From Nocardioides sp. BP30 (GTDB taxonomy: Bacteria > Actinomycetota > Actinomycetes > Propionibacteriales > Nocardioidaceae), in NCBI RefSeq assembly GCF_029873215.1, contig NZ_CP123620.1, positions 2,356,001 through 2,420,000 on the forward strand: a stretch of 64,000 bases of DNA. Reading direction: 5' to 3'. This document shows positions 54,325-63,307 of this stretch, piece after piece. The notes below the pieces were generated by a model. The model searched no databases, was not told the DNA's origin, and saw only the letters and a program-made list of their open reading frames with translations. Numbering within the stretch: position 1 is the first letter of the stretch; every line of letters begins with the position of its first letter. The translations under genes and the position numbers were made by a program.

Positions 54325-55848
54325 GTGACCGTTTACGCGCAGCCCGGAACCGAGGGCAGTCTCGTCAGCTACAAGACCCGTTACGACAACTGGATCGGCG
54401 GCGAGTGGGTGCCGCCGGTGAAGGGTCAGTACTTCGAGAATCCGTCGCCGGTGACCGGCCGGACGTTCTGCGAGGTCGCCCGCTCGACCGCCGAGGACGT
54501 CGAGCTCGCGCTGGACGCCGCACACCGGGCCGCTCCGGCGTGGGGCAAGACGTCGGTGGCGGAGCGTGCCGTGACCCTGCATCGGATCGCCGACCGGATC
54601 GAGCAGAACCTGGAGATGCTCGCCGTGGGGGAGACGTGGGACAACGGCAAGCCGGTGCGCGAGACCAAGGCGGCCGACCTGCCGCTCGCCGTCGACCATT
54701 TCCGCTACTTCGCCGGTGCCATCCGCGCGCAGGAGGGTGCGCTGAGCCAGATCGACGACGACACCGTCGCCTACCACTTCCACGAGCCGCTCGGCGTGGT
54801 CGGCCAGATCATTCCGTGGAACTTCCCGCTGCTGATGGCGACCTGGAAGCTGGCTCCGGCGCTCGCCGCCGGCAACGCTGTCGTCCTCAAGCCCGCCGAG
54901 CAGACCCCCGCTTCGATCATGCTGCTCGTCGAGCTGATCGCCGACCTGCTGCCGCCGGGCGTGCTGAACGTGGTCAACGGCTTCGGCGTCGAGACCGGCA
55001 AGCCCCTGGCCTCCTCCAGCCGGATCCGGAAGATCGCCTTCACCGGCGAGACGACGACCGGGCGGCTGATCATGCAGTACGCCAGCCAGAACCTGATCCC
55101 GGTCACCCTCGAGCTGGGCGGCAAGAGCCCGAACATCTTCTTCGAGGACGTCCTCGCCGCCGACGACGCGTTCCAGGACAAGGCACTGGAGGGCTTCGCG
55201 ATGTTCGCGCTCAACCAGGGCGAGGTCTGCACCTGTCCCAGCCGCGCGCTCATCCAGAACTCGATCTACGACCCGTTCCTCTCCGCCGCGACGGACCGGG
55301 TGAAGAAGATCGTGCAGGGCAACCCGCTCGACGACGCCACGATGGTCGGCGCGCAGGCGAGCAACGACCAGCTCGAGAAGATCCTGTCCTACATCAAGAT
55401 CGGCACCGAGGAGGGCGCCCGCATCATCACCGGCGGCGAGCGGGTCGACCTCGGCGGCGACCTCTCCGGGGGCTACTACGTCGCGCCGACGATCTTCGAG
55501 GGCACCAACAAGATGCGGATCTTCCAGGAGGAGATCTTCGGGCCGGTGGTGTCGGTGACCGGTTTCGACGGGTACGACGACGCGATGGAGATCGCCAACG
55601 ACACGCTCTACGGGCTCGGTGCAGGGGTCTGGTCCCGCGACACGAACACCGCCTACCGGGCTGGGCGGGAGATCCAGGCGGGACGGGTCTGGACCAACTG
55701 CTACCACCAGTATCCGGCGCACGCGGCGTTCGGCGGCTACAAGTCGTCCGGCATCGGCCGGGAGAACCACCGGATGATGCTGGACCACTACCAGCAGACC
55801 AAGAACCTGCTGGTCTCCTACTCGCCGGACGCGCTCGGGTTCTTCTGA
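54325..55848 (+). CDS. Aldehyde dehydrogenase, acetaldehyde-oxidising (ExaC/AldA) type
   Basis: A 507-residue NAD-dependent aldehyde dehydrogenase. Motifs are [20 protein letters not shown] (about 164), FTGETTTGR, the catalytic Glu in [10 protein letters not shown] (about 263) and the Cys in [10 protein letters not shown] (about 305; the CTC arrangement is typical of acetaldehyde dehydrogenases of this group). The C terminus PDALGFF is also usual. GGAGGT lies 5 bp before GTG 54325. It is followed after 4 bp by the DUF779 gene, its normal companion. Likely role is acetaldehyde oxidation to acetate during growth on ethanol or related alcohols. Confidence 0.92.
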   Translation: MTVYAQPGTEGSLVSYKTRYDNWIGGEWVPPVKGQYFENPSPVTGRTFCEVARSTAEDVELALDAAHRAAPAWGKTSVAERAVTLHRIADRIEQNLEMLAVGETWDNGKPVRETKAADLPLAVDHFRYFAGAIRAQEGALSQIDDDTVAYHFHEPLGVVGQIIPWNFPLLMATWKLAPALAAGNAVVLKPAEQTPASIMLLVELIADLLPPGVLNVVNGFGVETGKPLASSSRIRKIAFTGETTTGRLIMQYASQNLIPVTLELGGKSPNIFFEDVLAADDAFQDKALEGFAMFALNQGEVCTCPSRALIQNSIYDPFLSAATDRVKKIVQGNPLDDATMVGAQASNDQLEKILSYIKIGTEEGARIITGGERVDLGGDLSGGYYVAPTIFEGTNKMRIFQEEIFGPVVSVTGFDGYDDAMEIANDTLYGLGAGVWSRDTNTAYRAGREIQAGRVWTNCYHQYPAHAAFGGYKSSGIGRENHRMMLDHYQQTKNLLVSYSPDALGFF

Positions 55849-55852
55849 GCCG

Positions 55853-56287
55853 ATGGCCGACCACGAGCAGCGCGCCGTGACCGCCACCCCGGTGAGCCGG
55901 GTGGCGGTCACGGCGGCGGCCGCGGGAATGATCCGCGCGCTGGAGCAGCAGCATGGACCCGTGATGTTCCACCAGTCCGGTGGCTGCTGCGACGGCTCGG
56001 CACCGATGTGCTTCCCGGAGGGGGAGTTCCTGGTGGGTGATGCCGACGTACACGTGGGAGACCTCGACGTCGCCGCTCCGGATGCGGAGGGGGACTCGCC
56101 GGCGCCGGTGCAGGTGTGGATGTCGCGCGAGCAGTTCGCCTACTGGTCGCACACCCACCTGACGATCGACCTGGTCCCGGGCCGGGGCGCCGGCTTCTCG
56201 CTGGAAGCGCCGACCGGCTACAGGTTCCTGCTGCGATCGCGCCTGCTGACCGACGAGGAGGCAGCCCTCCTGGGCCCACCGGGCTGA
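55853..56287 (+). CDS. DUF779 protein, aldehyde dehydrogenase companion
   Basis: A 144-residue protein of the DUF779 family. The diagnostic segment is MFHQSGGCCDGSAPMCF (about residues 39-55), with a Cys pair and a third Cys that could bind metal or a thiol-reactive group; FLVGDADVHVGDL and FAYWSHTHLTIDLVPGRG follow. It starts 4 bp after the aldehyde dehydrogenase stop. The pairing of DUF779 with this dehydrogenase is widespread, but its biochemical role is not established as far as I know. A cofactor, maturation or redox role is inference. Confidence 0.9.
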   Translation: MADHEQRAVTATPVSRVAVTAAAAGMIRALEQQHGPVMFHQSGGCCDGSAPMCFPEGEFLVGDADVHVGDLDVAAPDAEGDSPAPVQVWMSREQFAYWSHTHLTIDLVPGRGAGFSLEAPTGYRFLLRSRLLTDEEAALLGPPG

Positions 56288-56395
56288 CCGACACCTGACC
56301 GGCTCGGCGCCCGACGGCATCCCCCACTCCGCCGCGGGTGCCGAGCTGCCCCTTCTGGGTACTCCACGCACAGGACAACCTGAAGGAGTCACCCG

Positions 56396-58183
56396 ATGAG
56401 CACCACCGTCGCCGACCAGCTGCTCGCCCGGCTGCGTGCCTGGGGCATCGAACAGGTCTTCGGCTACCCCGGGGACGGCATCAACGGCATCGTGGGTGCC
56501 TTCTCCCGCGCCGGCGACCAGCCGCGCTTCATCCAGGCACGGCACGAGGAGATGTCGGCGTTCGAGGCGGTGGGCTACGCCAAGTTCAGCGGTCGGCCGG
56601 CGGTCTGCATGGCCACCTCGGGCCCGGGCGCGATCCACCTGCTCAACGGCCTCTACGACGCCAAGCTCGACCACGTCCCGGTGGTGGCGATCGTGGGCCA
56701 GACGAACCGCTCGGCGCTCGGCGGGAGCTACCAGCAGGAGGTCGACCTGCTGAGCCTGTTCAAGGACGTCGCGAGCGACTACGTGCAGATGGTGACGGTC
56801 CCCGAGCAGCTGCCGAACGTGCTCGACCGCGCCCTGCGGATCGCGATGACGCGGCGAGCACCCACGGCGATCATCATCCCCAACGACGTGCAGGAGCTTG
56901 AGTACACGGCGCCCACGCACGACTTCAAGATGGTGCCCTCGAGCCTGGGCATCACCTGGCCGACGGTCGACCCGGACGACGATGCCCTCCGTGCCGCGGC
57001 CGACCTGCTCAACGAGGGTGCCAAGGTGGCGATCCTCGTCGGCCAGGGCGCCCGGGGGGCGGCGGAGGAGATCACCCAGGTTGCCGACCTGCTCGGTGCC
57101 GGGGTGGCCAAGGCGCTGCTGGGCAAGGACGTGCTCTCCGACGAGCTGGCGTTCGTCACCGGTTCGATCGGCCTGCTGGGCACCCGGCCCAGCTACGAGA
57201 TGATGCGCGACTGCGACACCCTCCTCACGGTCGGCTCGAGCTTCCCCTACACCCAGTTCCTTCCGGAGTCGGGCCAGGCCAGGGCCGTGCAGATCGACAT
57301 CGACGGCGCCATGATCGGCATGCGCTACCCCTACGAGCTGAACCTGGTCGGCGACGCCGCCCGGACGCTGCAGGCGCTCATCCCGCTGCTGCGGCGCAAG
57401 GAGGAGCGGGGCTGGCGGGAGACGATCGAGAAGAACGTGACCCGGTGGTGGGAGGTGATGGACGCCGAGGCCGAGGTCGAGGCCGACCCGATCAACCCGA
57501 TGCGGATCTTCCACGCGTTCTCCCAGGTCGCGCCGGCGGATGCGATGATCGCCGCCGACAGCGGTTCGGCGGCCGACTGGTACGCGCGCCAGATCCGGAT
57601 GCGGGCCGACATGCGCGGCACCCTCTCGGGGACGTTGGCCAGCATGGGTCCTGCGGTGCCGTACGCGATCGGCGCGAAGTTCGCTCACCCACACCGGCCG
57701 GCGATCGCCTTCGAGGGCGACGGCGCGATGCAGATGAACGGCCTCGCCGAACTGCTCACCATCGCCCGCTACTGGCGCGAGTGGAGCGATCCCCGGCTGG
57801 TGGTGGCGGTGCTGCACAACAACGACCTCAACCAGGTGACCTGGGAGCTGCGGGCCATGGGCGGCACGCCCGACTTCATCCAGTCCCAGGCGCTGCCGGA
57901 GGTGTCGTACGCCGACTTCGCCGCCTCGATCGGACTGGGCGCCATCACCGTCACCGACCCCGCCGACCTGCCGGCCGCATGGGCCGAGGCGCTCGCTGCC
58001 GAGCGGCCCTACGTGCTCGACGTGCACTGCGATCCCGATGTGCCGCCGATCCCGCCGCACGCGGACCTGGCCCAGATGAAGAGCATGGCCGCGGCACTGA
58101 TCAAGGGCGATCCCTCGCGCTGGGGCGTGATCAAGGAGGGGATCAAGACCAAGGCCCAGGAGTTCCTGCCGCATCACGACTGA
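56396..58183 (+). CDS. Thiamine-diphosphate enzyme, pyruvate oxidase/PoxB-like
   Basis: A 595-residue ThDP enzyme of the pyruvate oxidase/acetolactate synthase superfamily. The catalytic Glu is in ARHEEMSAFEAVGYAKF (about 49), the central FAD/nucleotide domain is about 190-345, and the ThDP motif is FEGDGAMQMN to NNDLNQVTWE (about 440-488). KFSGRPAVCMATSGPGAIHL is typical of PoxB-type members. The likely reaction is oxidative decarboxylation of pyruvate to acetate. A C-terminal tail after residue 545 (KGDPSRWGVIKEGIKTKAQE) could be the membrane-binding or lid region. AAGGAG precedes the ATG. Acetolactate synthase activity is less likely. Confidence 0.85.
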   Translation: MSTTVADQLLARLRAWGIEQVFGYPGDGINGIVGAFSRAGDQPRFIQARHEEMSAFEAVGYAKFSGRPAVCMATSGPGAIHLLNGLYDAKLDHVPVVAIVGQTNRSALGGSYQQEVDLLSLFKDVASDYVQMVTVPEQLPNVLDRALRIAMTRRAPTAIIIPNDVQELEYTAPTHDFKMVPSSLGITWPTVDPDDDALRAAADLLNEGAKVAILVGQGARGAAEEITQVADLLGAGVAKALLGKDVLSDELAFVTGSIGLLGTRPSYEMMRDCDTLLTVGSSFPYTQFLPESGQARAVQIDIDGAMIGMRYPYELNLVGDAARTLQALIPLLRRKEERGWRETIEKNVTRWWEVMDAEAEVEADPINPMRIFHAFSQVAPADAMIAADSGSAADWYARQIRMRADMRGTLSGTLASMGPAVPYAIGAKFAHPHRPAIAFEGDGAMQMNGLAELLTIARYWREWSDPRLVVAVLHNNDLNQVTWELRAMGGTPDFIQSQALPEVSYADFAASIGLGAITVTDPADLPAAWAEALAAERPYVLDVHCDPDVPPIPPHADLAQMKSMAAALIKGDPSRWGVIKEGIKTKAQEFLPHHD

Positions 58184-58311
58184 CCAGGCAGGGCCCCGGA
58201 AAGGTGGGCGGACTCGCAGCTGAGCGGATGCTGAGTCGCCGCTGAGGGTTTGGCAGGGGACGGTCCCGGGCAAGAACCCGCTCAAGACTTCCAACGTGAC
58301 AGGAGAGTGGG

Positions 58312-59040
58312 ATGAAGCTCGTACGACGCCTCGCCGCCGGAGTAGGGGTGCTGGCGCTCGGCGCCGGTCTCGCCGTGGCGACCGGTCCGGCCCACGCCGC
58401 TACCACCGCCCAGGCGAAGATCACCTTCAAGGTGCAGGACTACAGCAACCCGACCCACCCGCGCTACGGCGACTACGTCAGCGTCACCGCCGAGGTCGAC
58501 GGTCCCAGCGCTGACTACTACGTCGAGGCCGGGACGGTGCAGATCCAGGCGGCTCCGGCCGGCTCGAGCGCCTGGAAGACCGTCGCCTCCAACTCGAGCT
58601 ACGCCTACTACAGCGAGAGCATCAAGGCAGCGACGCAGTTCCGCGCCGTGTTCAGCAACGGCTCGGGCACCTACTACCCGCCGAGCGGCGACCCGACCCC
58701 GGTCACCTACCCGACCACCACCTCCAGCACTGTCGCGATCTCCTCGCTCGACCGGGGCACCGCCCTGGTCAAGGAGACCAAGAAGCAGGTCTGCTACCAG
58801 GTGGGCCCGGCGGCCTACAAGAACAAGCCGATCAAGTACTACGTCCGGCTCGGCAAGTCGAAGAAGTGGCACTACGACGGCGCGATCCGCACCAACAAGA
58901 AGAGCCAGTACTGCTACAAGATCAAGCACACCAAGGTGAAGACCAAGACGAAGTACAAGGGCCCCAAGGTCAAGGCCTTCAAGACCGTCTACGTCAAGAG
59001 CGGCGGCATGAAGAAGTCCGTCGAGATCGACACGTTCTGA
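58312..59040 (+). CDS. Secreted Ig-like protein with Lys-rich C terminus, unknown function
   Basis: A 242-residue exported protein. The signal peptide (about residues 1-29) ends AHA. A beta-rich Ig-like module follows (about 33-125) with QIQAAPAGSSAWKTVAS and FRAVFSNGSGTYYP. The C-terminal third (about 150-240) is rich in Lys and Tyr, has two Cys, and reads like a second beta domain (KYYVRLGKSKKWHYDG). A strongly basic surface suggests binding to cell wall polymers or nucleic acid. ACAGGAGAG lies upstream of the ATG. It is convergent with the S53 peptidase gene, whose C terminus has a similar Ig-like module. Confidence 0.75.
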   Translation: MKLVRRLAAGVGVLALGAGLAVATGPAHAATTAQAKITFKVQDYSNPTHPRYGDYVSVTAEVDGPSADYYVEAGTVQIQAAPAGSSAWKTVASNSSYAYYSESIKAATQFRAVFSNGSGTYYPPSGDPTPVTYPTTTSSTVAISSLDRGTALVKETKKQVCYQVGPAAYKNKPIKYYVRLGKSKKWHYDGAIRTNKKSQYCYKIKHTKVKTKTKYKGPKVKAFKTVYVKSGGMKKSVEIDTF

Positions 59041-59105
59041 GCGTCGCGGTCCTCACCTGACCGGACGAGGGGCTCCGAGGTGCCTGCTCGGCACGACATG
59101 ACCGA

Positions 59106-59142
59106 CAGCGAGGCTGCCCACCACCGGTGGGCAGCCTCGCTG
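59106..59142. terminator. Bidirectional terminator hairpin
   Basis: A perfect 17-bp stem includes CGAGGCTGCCCACC (59109-59122) paired with GGTGGGCAGCCTCG (59126-59139), with a 3-base loop. It stands between the two convergent genes and can serve both. Confidence 0.85.
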
Positions 59143-59156
59143 CTTGCCCGGGGTCC

Positions 59157-60965
59157 TCAGCGCGCCGTGACCGGGGCGGTGTGACCGACCTGCCAGCCGG
59201 CGCCGCCGTACCGCAGCCGGTAGGTCTTGCCGCGCTGGAGGTCGGCGACGACCACGCCGTGGGTGTCGGTGCGGAGCCGGCGGATCGAGATCCAGTAGCG
59301 CCCGTTGCGGCGTTGCAGCCGCACCGTGGCGGACTTGAGCGCGGGGCCCCAGGGCGCGCGGATCTTGGCGCGCAGGTGTCCCGCCCGCTGATGCAGCCGC
59401 ACGACGGGCAGGAACCTGCGCAGCGACACCGTGTTGGACGTCGACCCGTCGTGACCGGCGTCGCCGGCGAAGACCACCCGGTACGCCGCGGGCTTGGTCG
59501 GGGTGTCCAGGAACGAGACGTTGCCGGCGCTGTTCGTGGCGCCGCTGTGCACCGTCCGGAACGGTCCGCCGGCCACGCTGCGCTGGAGCTGGACGCTCGC
59601 GGTCCGCACCGCCGCGCCGGTGTCACCGTCGGCAAGGTGGAAGCCCAGCCGGGCGGGGTAGCCGCCGGTGTAGCTGAGGCCTCCCGAGGTCGAGGTGACG
59701 TAGACGGGCAGCTTCGCCCCCGCGGCCAGCGCGTCCAGGCTGGCCGGGGTGCCCAGGCCGGTGGGGCCGTCCCAACCGGGCCCCGCGCTGCACAGCTTGG
59801 CGGGGCTGCACGTGCCGGTGGAACCGCTGGTCACGTCGACCAGTGTCGAGGCGTCGGCGTAGAAGGAGAAGGGCGAGGTGTGGTTGCCGGCCAGCGCGTA
59901 GAGGGCGGTCAGGATCGGTGCGGCCAGGGAGGTCCCGCCGGCGTCGTACCACCCACCTCCGCGGTAGAAGAGCATCCCGGTGGCGGGATCGGCCAGGGCG
60001 GAGACGTCCGAGACCACCCGCTTGCCGCGGCACACCGAGCTCAGCGAGGCCAGGGCCTGCGCCGCCGTCATCGCGTGCTGGGTCGAGCATCCCGACCCCG
60101 AGCCGGACCAGGCGCTCTGCTGCCAGGCGCCGTTGACGAGCTTGATGCTGGTGCCGCCGGCGGCGACGATGTTCGGCGCGCTGGCCGGGAAGAGCGCGCC
60201 ACCGTCGTACCCGCCGTCGCCGGCCGCCGCGACGTAGGTGACGTCCGGTTCGTTGTAGTAGGTGTTGCGCAGCGAGGTGGTGGCGGTGGACTCCGCGGAG
60301 CCGAAGGAGAGCGAGACGTACGCCGCTCCCAGCCGGGTGGCCGTCAACGCGGCCTTGGCCAGGTCGGTGATGCTCGCGGAGGCGGCGTCCACCAGCAGGA
60401 TGTGGCAGGTGGGGCAGATCGCCGAGACGGCCTGCACGTCCAGCGCCGTCTCGACGACCCAGTCGCTGTCGGTGGCGGGGAGCTTGGCGCTCCCGTCCTG
60501 GGCGACCTCGCGGAAGCAGCCGCCTGCCTTGGTGCACGCCGGCAGCCGGAAGGTGCTGCGGAAGTACGACATCTGGGCCTGGGTGTTCGGGTCGCTGCCG
60601 ACATCGACGATCCCGACGGTCGCCGTGGGCGCGAGCCCGGCGGGGATCTTGTAGATGCTGGCGAGGTCGGCCGGGGAGTAGCCGCCGGTCGGGACGGTCG
60701 CCTGAGGTCGGACCTGGGTGAAGCCGTGGGCCTCGGCGCCGGCGGTCTCGGCGGCGGCATCGCTGACGTGCAGGGTCTCCGACAGGCAGGTCGCCTGGCC
60801 GGTCTGGGGGGTGGGGCGGCATCCGGTGGCGGCCACCGGCACGAGGGTCGGCTCGGCCGGCGGGCTCCAGGTAGCGGCGTCGGCGGCCGGGGGGACCGCG
60901 ACGAGGACGCCGGCGACGAGGAGCACGGAGAGGAGCGCCAGGACGGGCAGGGAGCATCTCTTCAT
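59157..60965 (-). CDS. Secreted S53-family peptidase without a recognisable pro-domain, with Ig-like C terminus
   Basis: A 602-residue exported sedolisin-like protein. The signal segment LPVLALLSVLLVAGVLVAV ends near PADA. The peptidase domain starts within about 75 residues, so the usual 150-200 residue pro-domain is absent. Catalytic Glu and Asp are in VVETALDVQAVSAICP (about 175), the oxyanion Asp in AAGDGGYDGG (about 250) and the Ser in AGGTSLAAP (about 345). Several Cys suggest disulfides. The last 180 residues form one or two beta-sandwich modules (VQLQRSVAGGPFRTVHSG, VRLQRRNGRYWISIRRL). ATG 60965 starts the signal peptide. Confidence 0.85.
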   Translation of the reverse strand: MKRCSLPVLALLSVLLVAGVLVAVPPAADAATWSPPAEPTLVPVAATGCRPTPQTGQATCLSETLHVSDAAAETAGAEAHGFTQVRPQATVPTGGYSPADLASIYKIPAGLAPTATVGIVDVGSDPNTQAQMSYFRSTFRLPACTKAGGCFREVAQDGSAKLPATDSDWVVETALDVQAVSAICPTCHILLVDAASASITDLAKAALTATRLGAAYVSLSFGSAESTATTSLRNTYYNEPDVTYVAAAGDGGYDGGALFPASAPNIVAAGGTSIKLVNGAWQQSAWSGSGSGCSTQHAMTAAQALASLSSVCRGKRVVSDVSALADPATGMLFYRGGGWYDAGGTSLAAPILTALYALAGNHTSPFSFYADASTLVDVTSGSTGTCSPAKLCSAGPGWDGPTGLGTPASLDALAAGAKLPVYVTSTSGGLSYTGGYPARLGFHLADGDTGAAVRTASVQLQRSVAGGPFRTVHSGATNSAGNVSFLDTPTKPAAYRVVFAGDAGHDGSTSNTVSLRRFLPVVRLHQRAGHLRAKIRAPWGPALKSATVRLQRRNGRYWISIRRLRTDTHGVVVADLQRGKTYRLRYGGAGWQVGHTAPVTAR

Positions 60966-61148
60966 GATGGAAGTGGTTCGTCTCGGGGGAGGGGACGGTT
61001 GGGGTGACCTTCCCCTCATCGGCCCCCGGTCGCGGGAGTTGACCTTCGGAGCGAGCAATCGGGCCGTTCCCGGGAAATGTCGCCCTTCGCCTGATATGAG
61101 TCATATCCCTGCCGATGAACGGGGGAACATCCACGAGCCGGAGGTACC

Positions 61149-62279
61149 GTGACCGAGTCTTCGACGCCGGAGCATCAGCTCCCGGCGCCCGGGTTCGTGC
61201 CCAGACCTTTCTGGGCCGATCCGGTCGTGCCGGGAGCTGCCGGGTCCGAGGATGAGGAGGGCGCCGCGCCGTACGGGGGCGCTCCCACCGGTCTGCCGAC
61301 GTTCGCGGTGCCGAGGCCCAGCCCGCCGGTGCTGGACGGGCCCGACCCCGTCTCCGACGCCGTACTGGAGCAGACGCTCGACCCGCTGGCCGACCAGCGC
61401 GATGCGGAGTTCACGGAGGTCGGGTCTGCGGACGACGGGGCGACGCAGGAGGCCGAGAAGCCGGAGAGCACCGAGGATGGTGAGGACGGTGAGGATGACC
61501 CCGAGAGAGCCGACGACCCCGACGACCCCGACGACGCTGACGAGTCAGCGGAGGACGGCGGCGCCGGTGCGCTCCGGCGCCGTTTCGAGGAGCTGGTCGA
61601 GGAGCGCGAACGTCGTGCTCGCTACGCCCACCACCTGACCCGCCCGGTCTTCACCCCCGCCGAGTCGGCGATGGCGAGCCTGGTGGAGCGTCGCGCGGCG
61701 GTCTGGGTGCCCACCATGACCTTCGTCGCCACCGTCGTCAGCGCGATCGCCGCCGTGGTGCTGGCGACCAGGCTGCGCAGCGATCCCACCGATCCGACCG
61801 GCAACCAGCTGGTCGTCGTCACCGTCACCGTCTGTCTGCTGGCCGCTGCCTTCGCCACCCTGTTGCGCGCCGAGGTGCACTACGAGCGGCTGCGCCCCCG
61901 CGGTCGGGTCGTGCGCCACGACATCGCCGACGCCTACGAGATGGTTCGCGACGCGCCGCGCCGGCTGGTGAACAACGACGCGCCGATCGAGGTGCTGCGC
62001 CGGATCGCGGGGCTCCTGCCTGCCGCCGAGCAGCTGGTGGACGCGCTGGCGGCCTACAGCGCGGACGGTGGCACCCGCGTCCGGGCGCACCCGGCCTACG
62101 AGCGGATCGTCCGGATGCGGGCCGAGGTGGAGGCGCTCGAGGTGATGCTCGAGGAGCAGGAGAAGAGCGCCGTTCCGGACCCGGTGCACGGAGTGGACAC
62201 GCCGCTGCCGAAGCCCGAGCACGTGGCCGACTACAACGGACTCGTCGACCTGGCCGAGGCGCTGCTCCCCGACGAGTGA
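61149..62279 (+). CDS. Acidic two-helix membrane protein, unknown function
   Basis: A 376-residue protein I do not recognise. The first 130 residues are Pro- and acid-rich and very likely disordered (a run of Glu, Asp, Gly near 95-130). A charged helix (LRRRFEELVEERERRARYAH) precedes two hydrophobic segments at about 184-206 (VWVPTMTFVATVVSAIAAVV) and 220-240 (LVVVTVTVCLLAAAFATLL). The last 120 residues are cytoplasmic-like and helical, with coiled-coil potential around IVRMRAEVEALEVMLEEQEK. GTG 61149 has GGAGG 4 bp upstream. It is divergent from the S53 peptidase gene. Confidence 0.75.
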   Translation: MTESSTPEHQLPAPGFVPRPFWADPVVPGAAGSEDEEGAAPYGGAPTGLPTFAVPRPSPPVLDGPDPVSDAVLEQTLDPLADQRDAEFTEVGSADDGATQEAEKPESTEDGEDGEDDPERADDPDDPDDADESAEDGGAGALRRRFEELVEERERRARYAHHLTRPVFTPAESAMASLVERRAAVWVPTMTFVATVVSAIAAVVLATRLRSDPTDPTGNQLVVVTVTVCLLAAAFATLLRAEVHYERLRPRGRVVRHDIADAYEMVRDAPRRLVNNDAPIEVLRRIAGLLPAAEQLVDALAAYSADGGTRVRAHPAYERIVRMRAEVEALEVMLEEQEKSAVPDPVHGVDTPLPKPEHVADYNGLVDLAEALLPDE

Positions 62280-62324
62280 GCCGAGGAGTGAGGTGGCGAG
62301 TGAGCGGCGAGTGAGCGGCGAGCC

Positions 62325-62349
62325 CGGCCGAGGTTTGGCGGCTCGGCCG
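62325..62349 (+). terminator. Hairpin after the acidic membrane protein gene
   Basis: CGGCCGAG (62325-62332) pairs with CTCGGCCG (62342-62349) around a 9-base loop, 45 bp after the stop. It is preceded by repeated GAGTGAGC/GGCGAGTGAGC units (62280-62320). No T tract. Confidence 0.55.
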
Positions 62350-62455
62350 CGGGGTATCAAGGGGGCAGTGTGCCGACGCACGCTGACCCGACGGGCCCCG
62401 TGGCCGTCCGTGTCTCGGGGACGGACGGCTGCGGGCGATCTGACAGGATCGCCTC

Positions 62456-63259
62456 GTGAACGCGTCGATGGAGATCGTGCCGGCGGACCGCTCCGACGCC
62501 TTCCTGCTGCGGATGGACGGCATGGACCAGTCCTACGTGGACCTCGCGGATCCGAGTCGGCTCGTCTTCGACTACGTCCGCCGCATCGGTGACGTCATCG
62601 ACGCCCACAGCCTGAGCGGCGACCCCCTGCGCGTCCTGCACGTCGGCGGCGCGGGACTCACCCTGCCGCGCTACGTCGCCGCCACCCGCCCCCGGTCGGC
62701 GCAGGTGGTGCTGGAGCCGGACGCCGACCTGGTCGATCGGGTCCGTGCGGAGCTGCCGCTGCCTGTGCGCAGCGGGATCAAGGTGCGGATCGTCGACGGC
62801 CGCAGCGGTCTGGCAGCTGTTCGCGACGGATCGCAGGACCTGGTGGTGGTGGACGCCTTCGCCGAGGGCAGGATGCCGGCGGACCTGACCACCGCCACCT
62901 TCTTCGCCGAGGTCCGACGGGTGCTCGCGCAGGACGGCCGACTGGTGGCCAACCTCGGCGACGCGGCACCGTTCCCGCACGCTCGCCGCGTGATCGCCGG
63001 CATCCGACAGTCGTTGCCCGAGCTGGTCGTCACCGCCGAGGCGGCGACGCTGCGCGGTCGACGGCAGGGCAACCTGGTCGTCGTCGCCGGGCACCTGGGC
63101 GGCGCCGAGATCGCCGTCGCCCTCGAGGCCGCGGCGGCGCGCGCGGGCGCGCCGTACCGGGTGCTGGACGGGCGTGCGGTCAGCGACACCCTCGGTGGCG
63201 GGGTGCCCTTCGTCGACGCGGACGCCGAGTCCGGCCCGGCTCCGGTCAGCGGCCGATAG
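62456..63259 (+). CDS. Spermidine synthase-like SAM-binding protein
   Basis: A 267-residue protein with the spermidine synthase/methyltransferase fold. Features are SYVDLADPSRLVFDYVRRIG (about 23), the cofactor loop LHVGGAGLTLPRYVAATRP (about 61), the acidic VVLEPDADLVDRV (about 83) and the segment DLVVVDAFAEGRMPADLTT (about 126), where spermidine synthase carries its catalytic Asp. Full synthases have extra N-terminal strands not seen here, so polyamine synthesis is doubtful; similar actinobacterial proteins are annotated only as spermidine-synthase-like. GTG 62456 is the only sensible start; no strong ribosome binding site is visible. Confidence 0.75.
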   Translation: MNASMEIVPADRSDAFLLRMDGMDQSYVDLADPSRLVFDYVRRIGDVIDAHSLSGDPLRVLHVGGAGLTLPRYVAATRPRSAQVVLEPDADLVDRVRAELPLPVRSGIKVRIVDGRSGLAAVRDGSQDLVVVDAFAEGRMPADLTTATFFAEVRRVLAQDGRLVANLGDAAPFPHARRVIAGIRQSLPELVVTAEAATLRGRRQGNLVVVAGHLGGAEIAVALEAAAARAGAPYRVLDGRAVSDTLGGGVPFVDADAESGPAPVSGR

Positions 63260-63262
63260 ACT
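63257..63262 (+). promoter_or_regulatory. -10 box overlapping a stop codon, upstream of the CNNM gene
   Basis: TAGACT begins with the TAG stop of the spermidine synthase-like gene. Transcription from it would start near 63269, just before a possible 13-codon leader at 63273. The CNNM gene's GGAGG lies at 63295-63299. Confidence 0.35.
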
Positions 63263-63307
63263 GAGCGCCACCATGGACAGCCACCATCTCCGGCGGAGGT
63301 CGCACCC

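Noticed and set aside
62456..63259. True spermidine synthase (speE)
   Set aside because: The N-terminal strands and full active-site motif are not visible, so only the general fold is supported.
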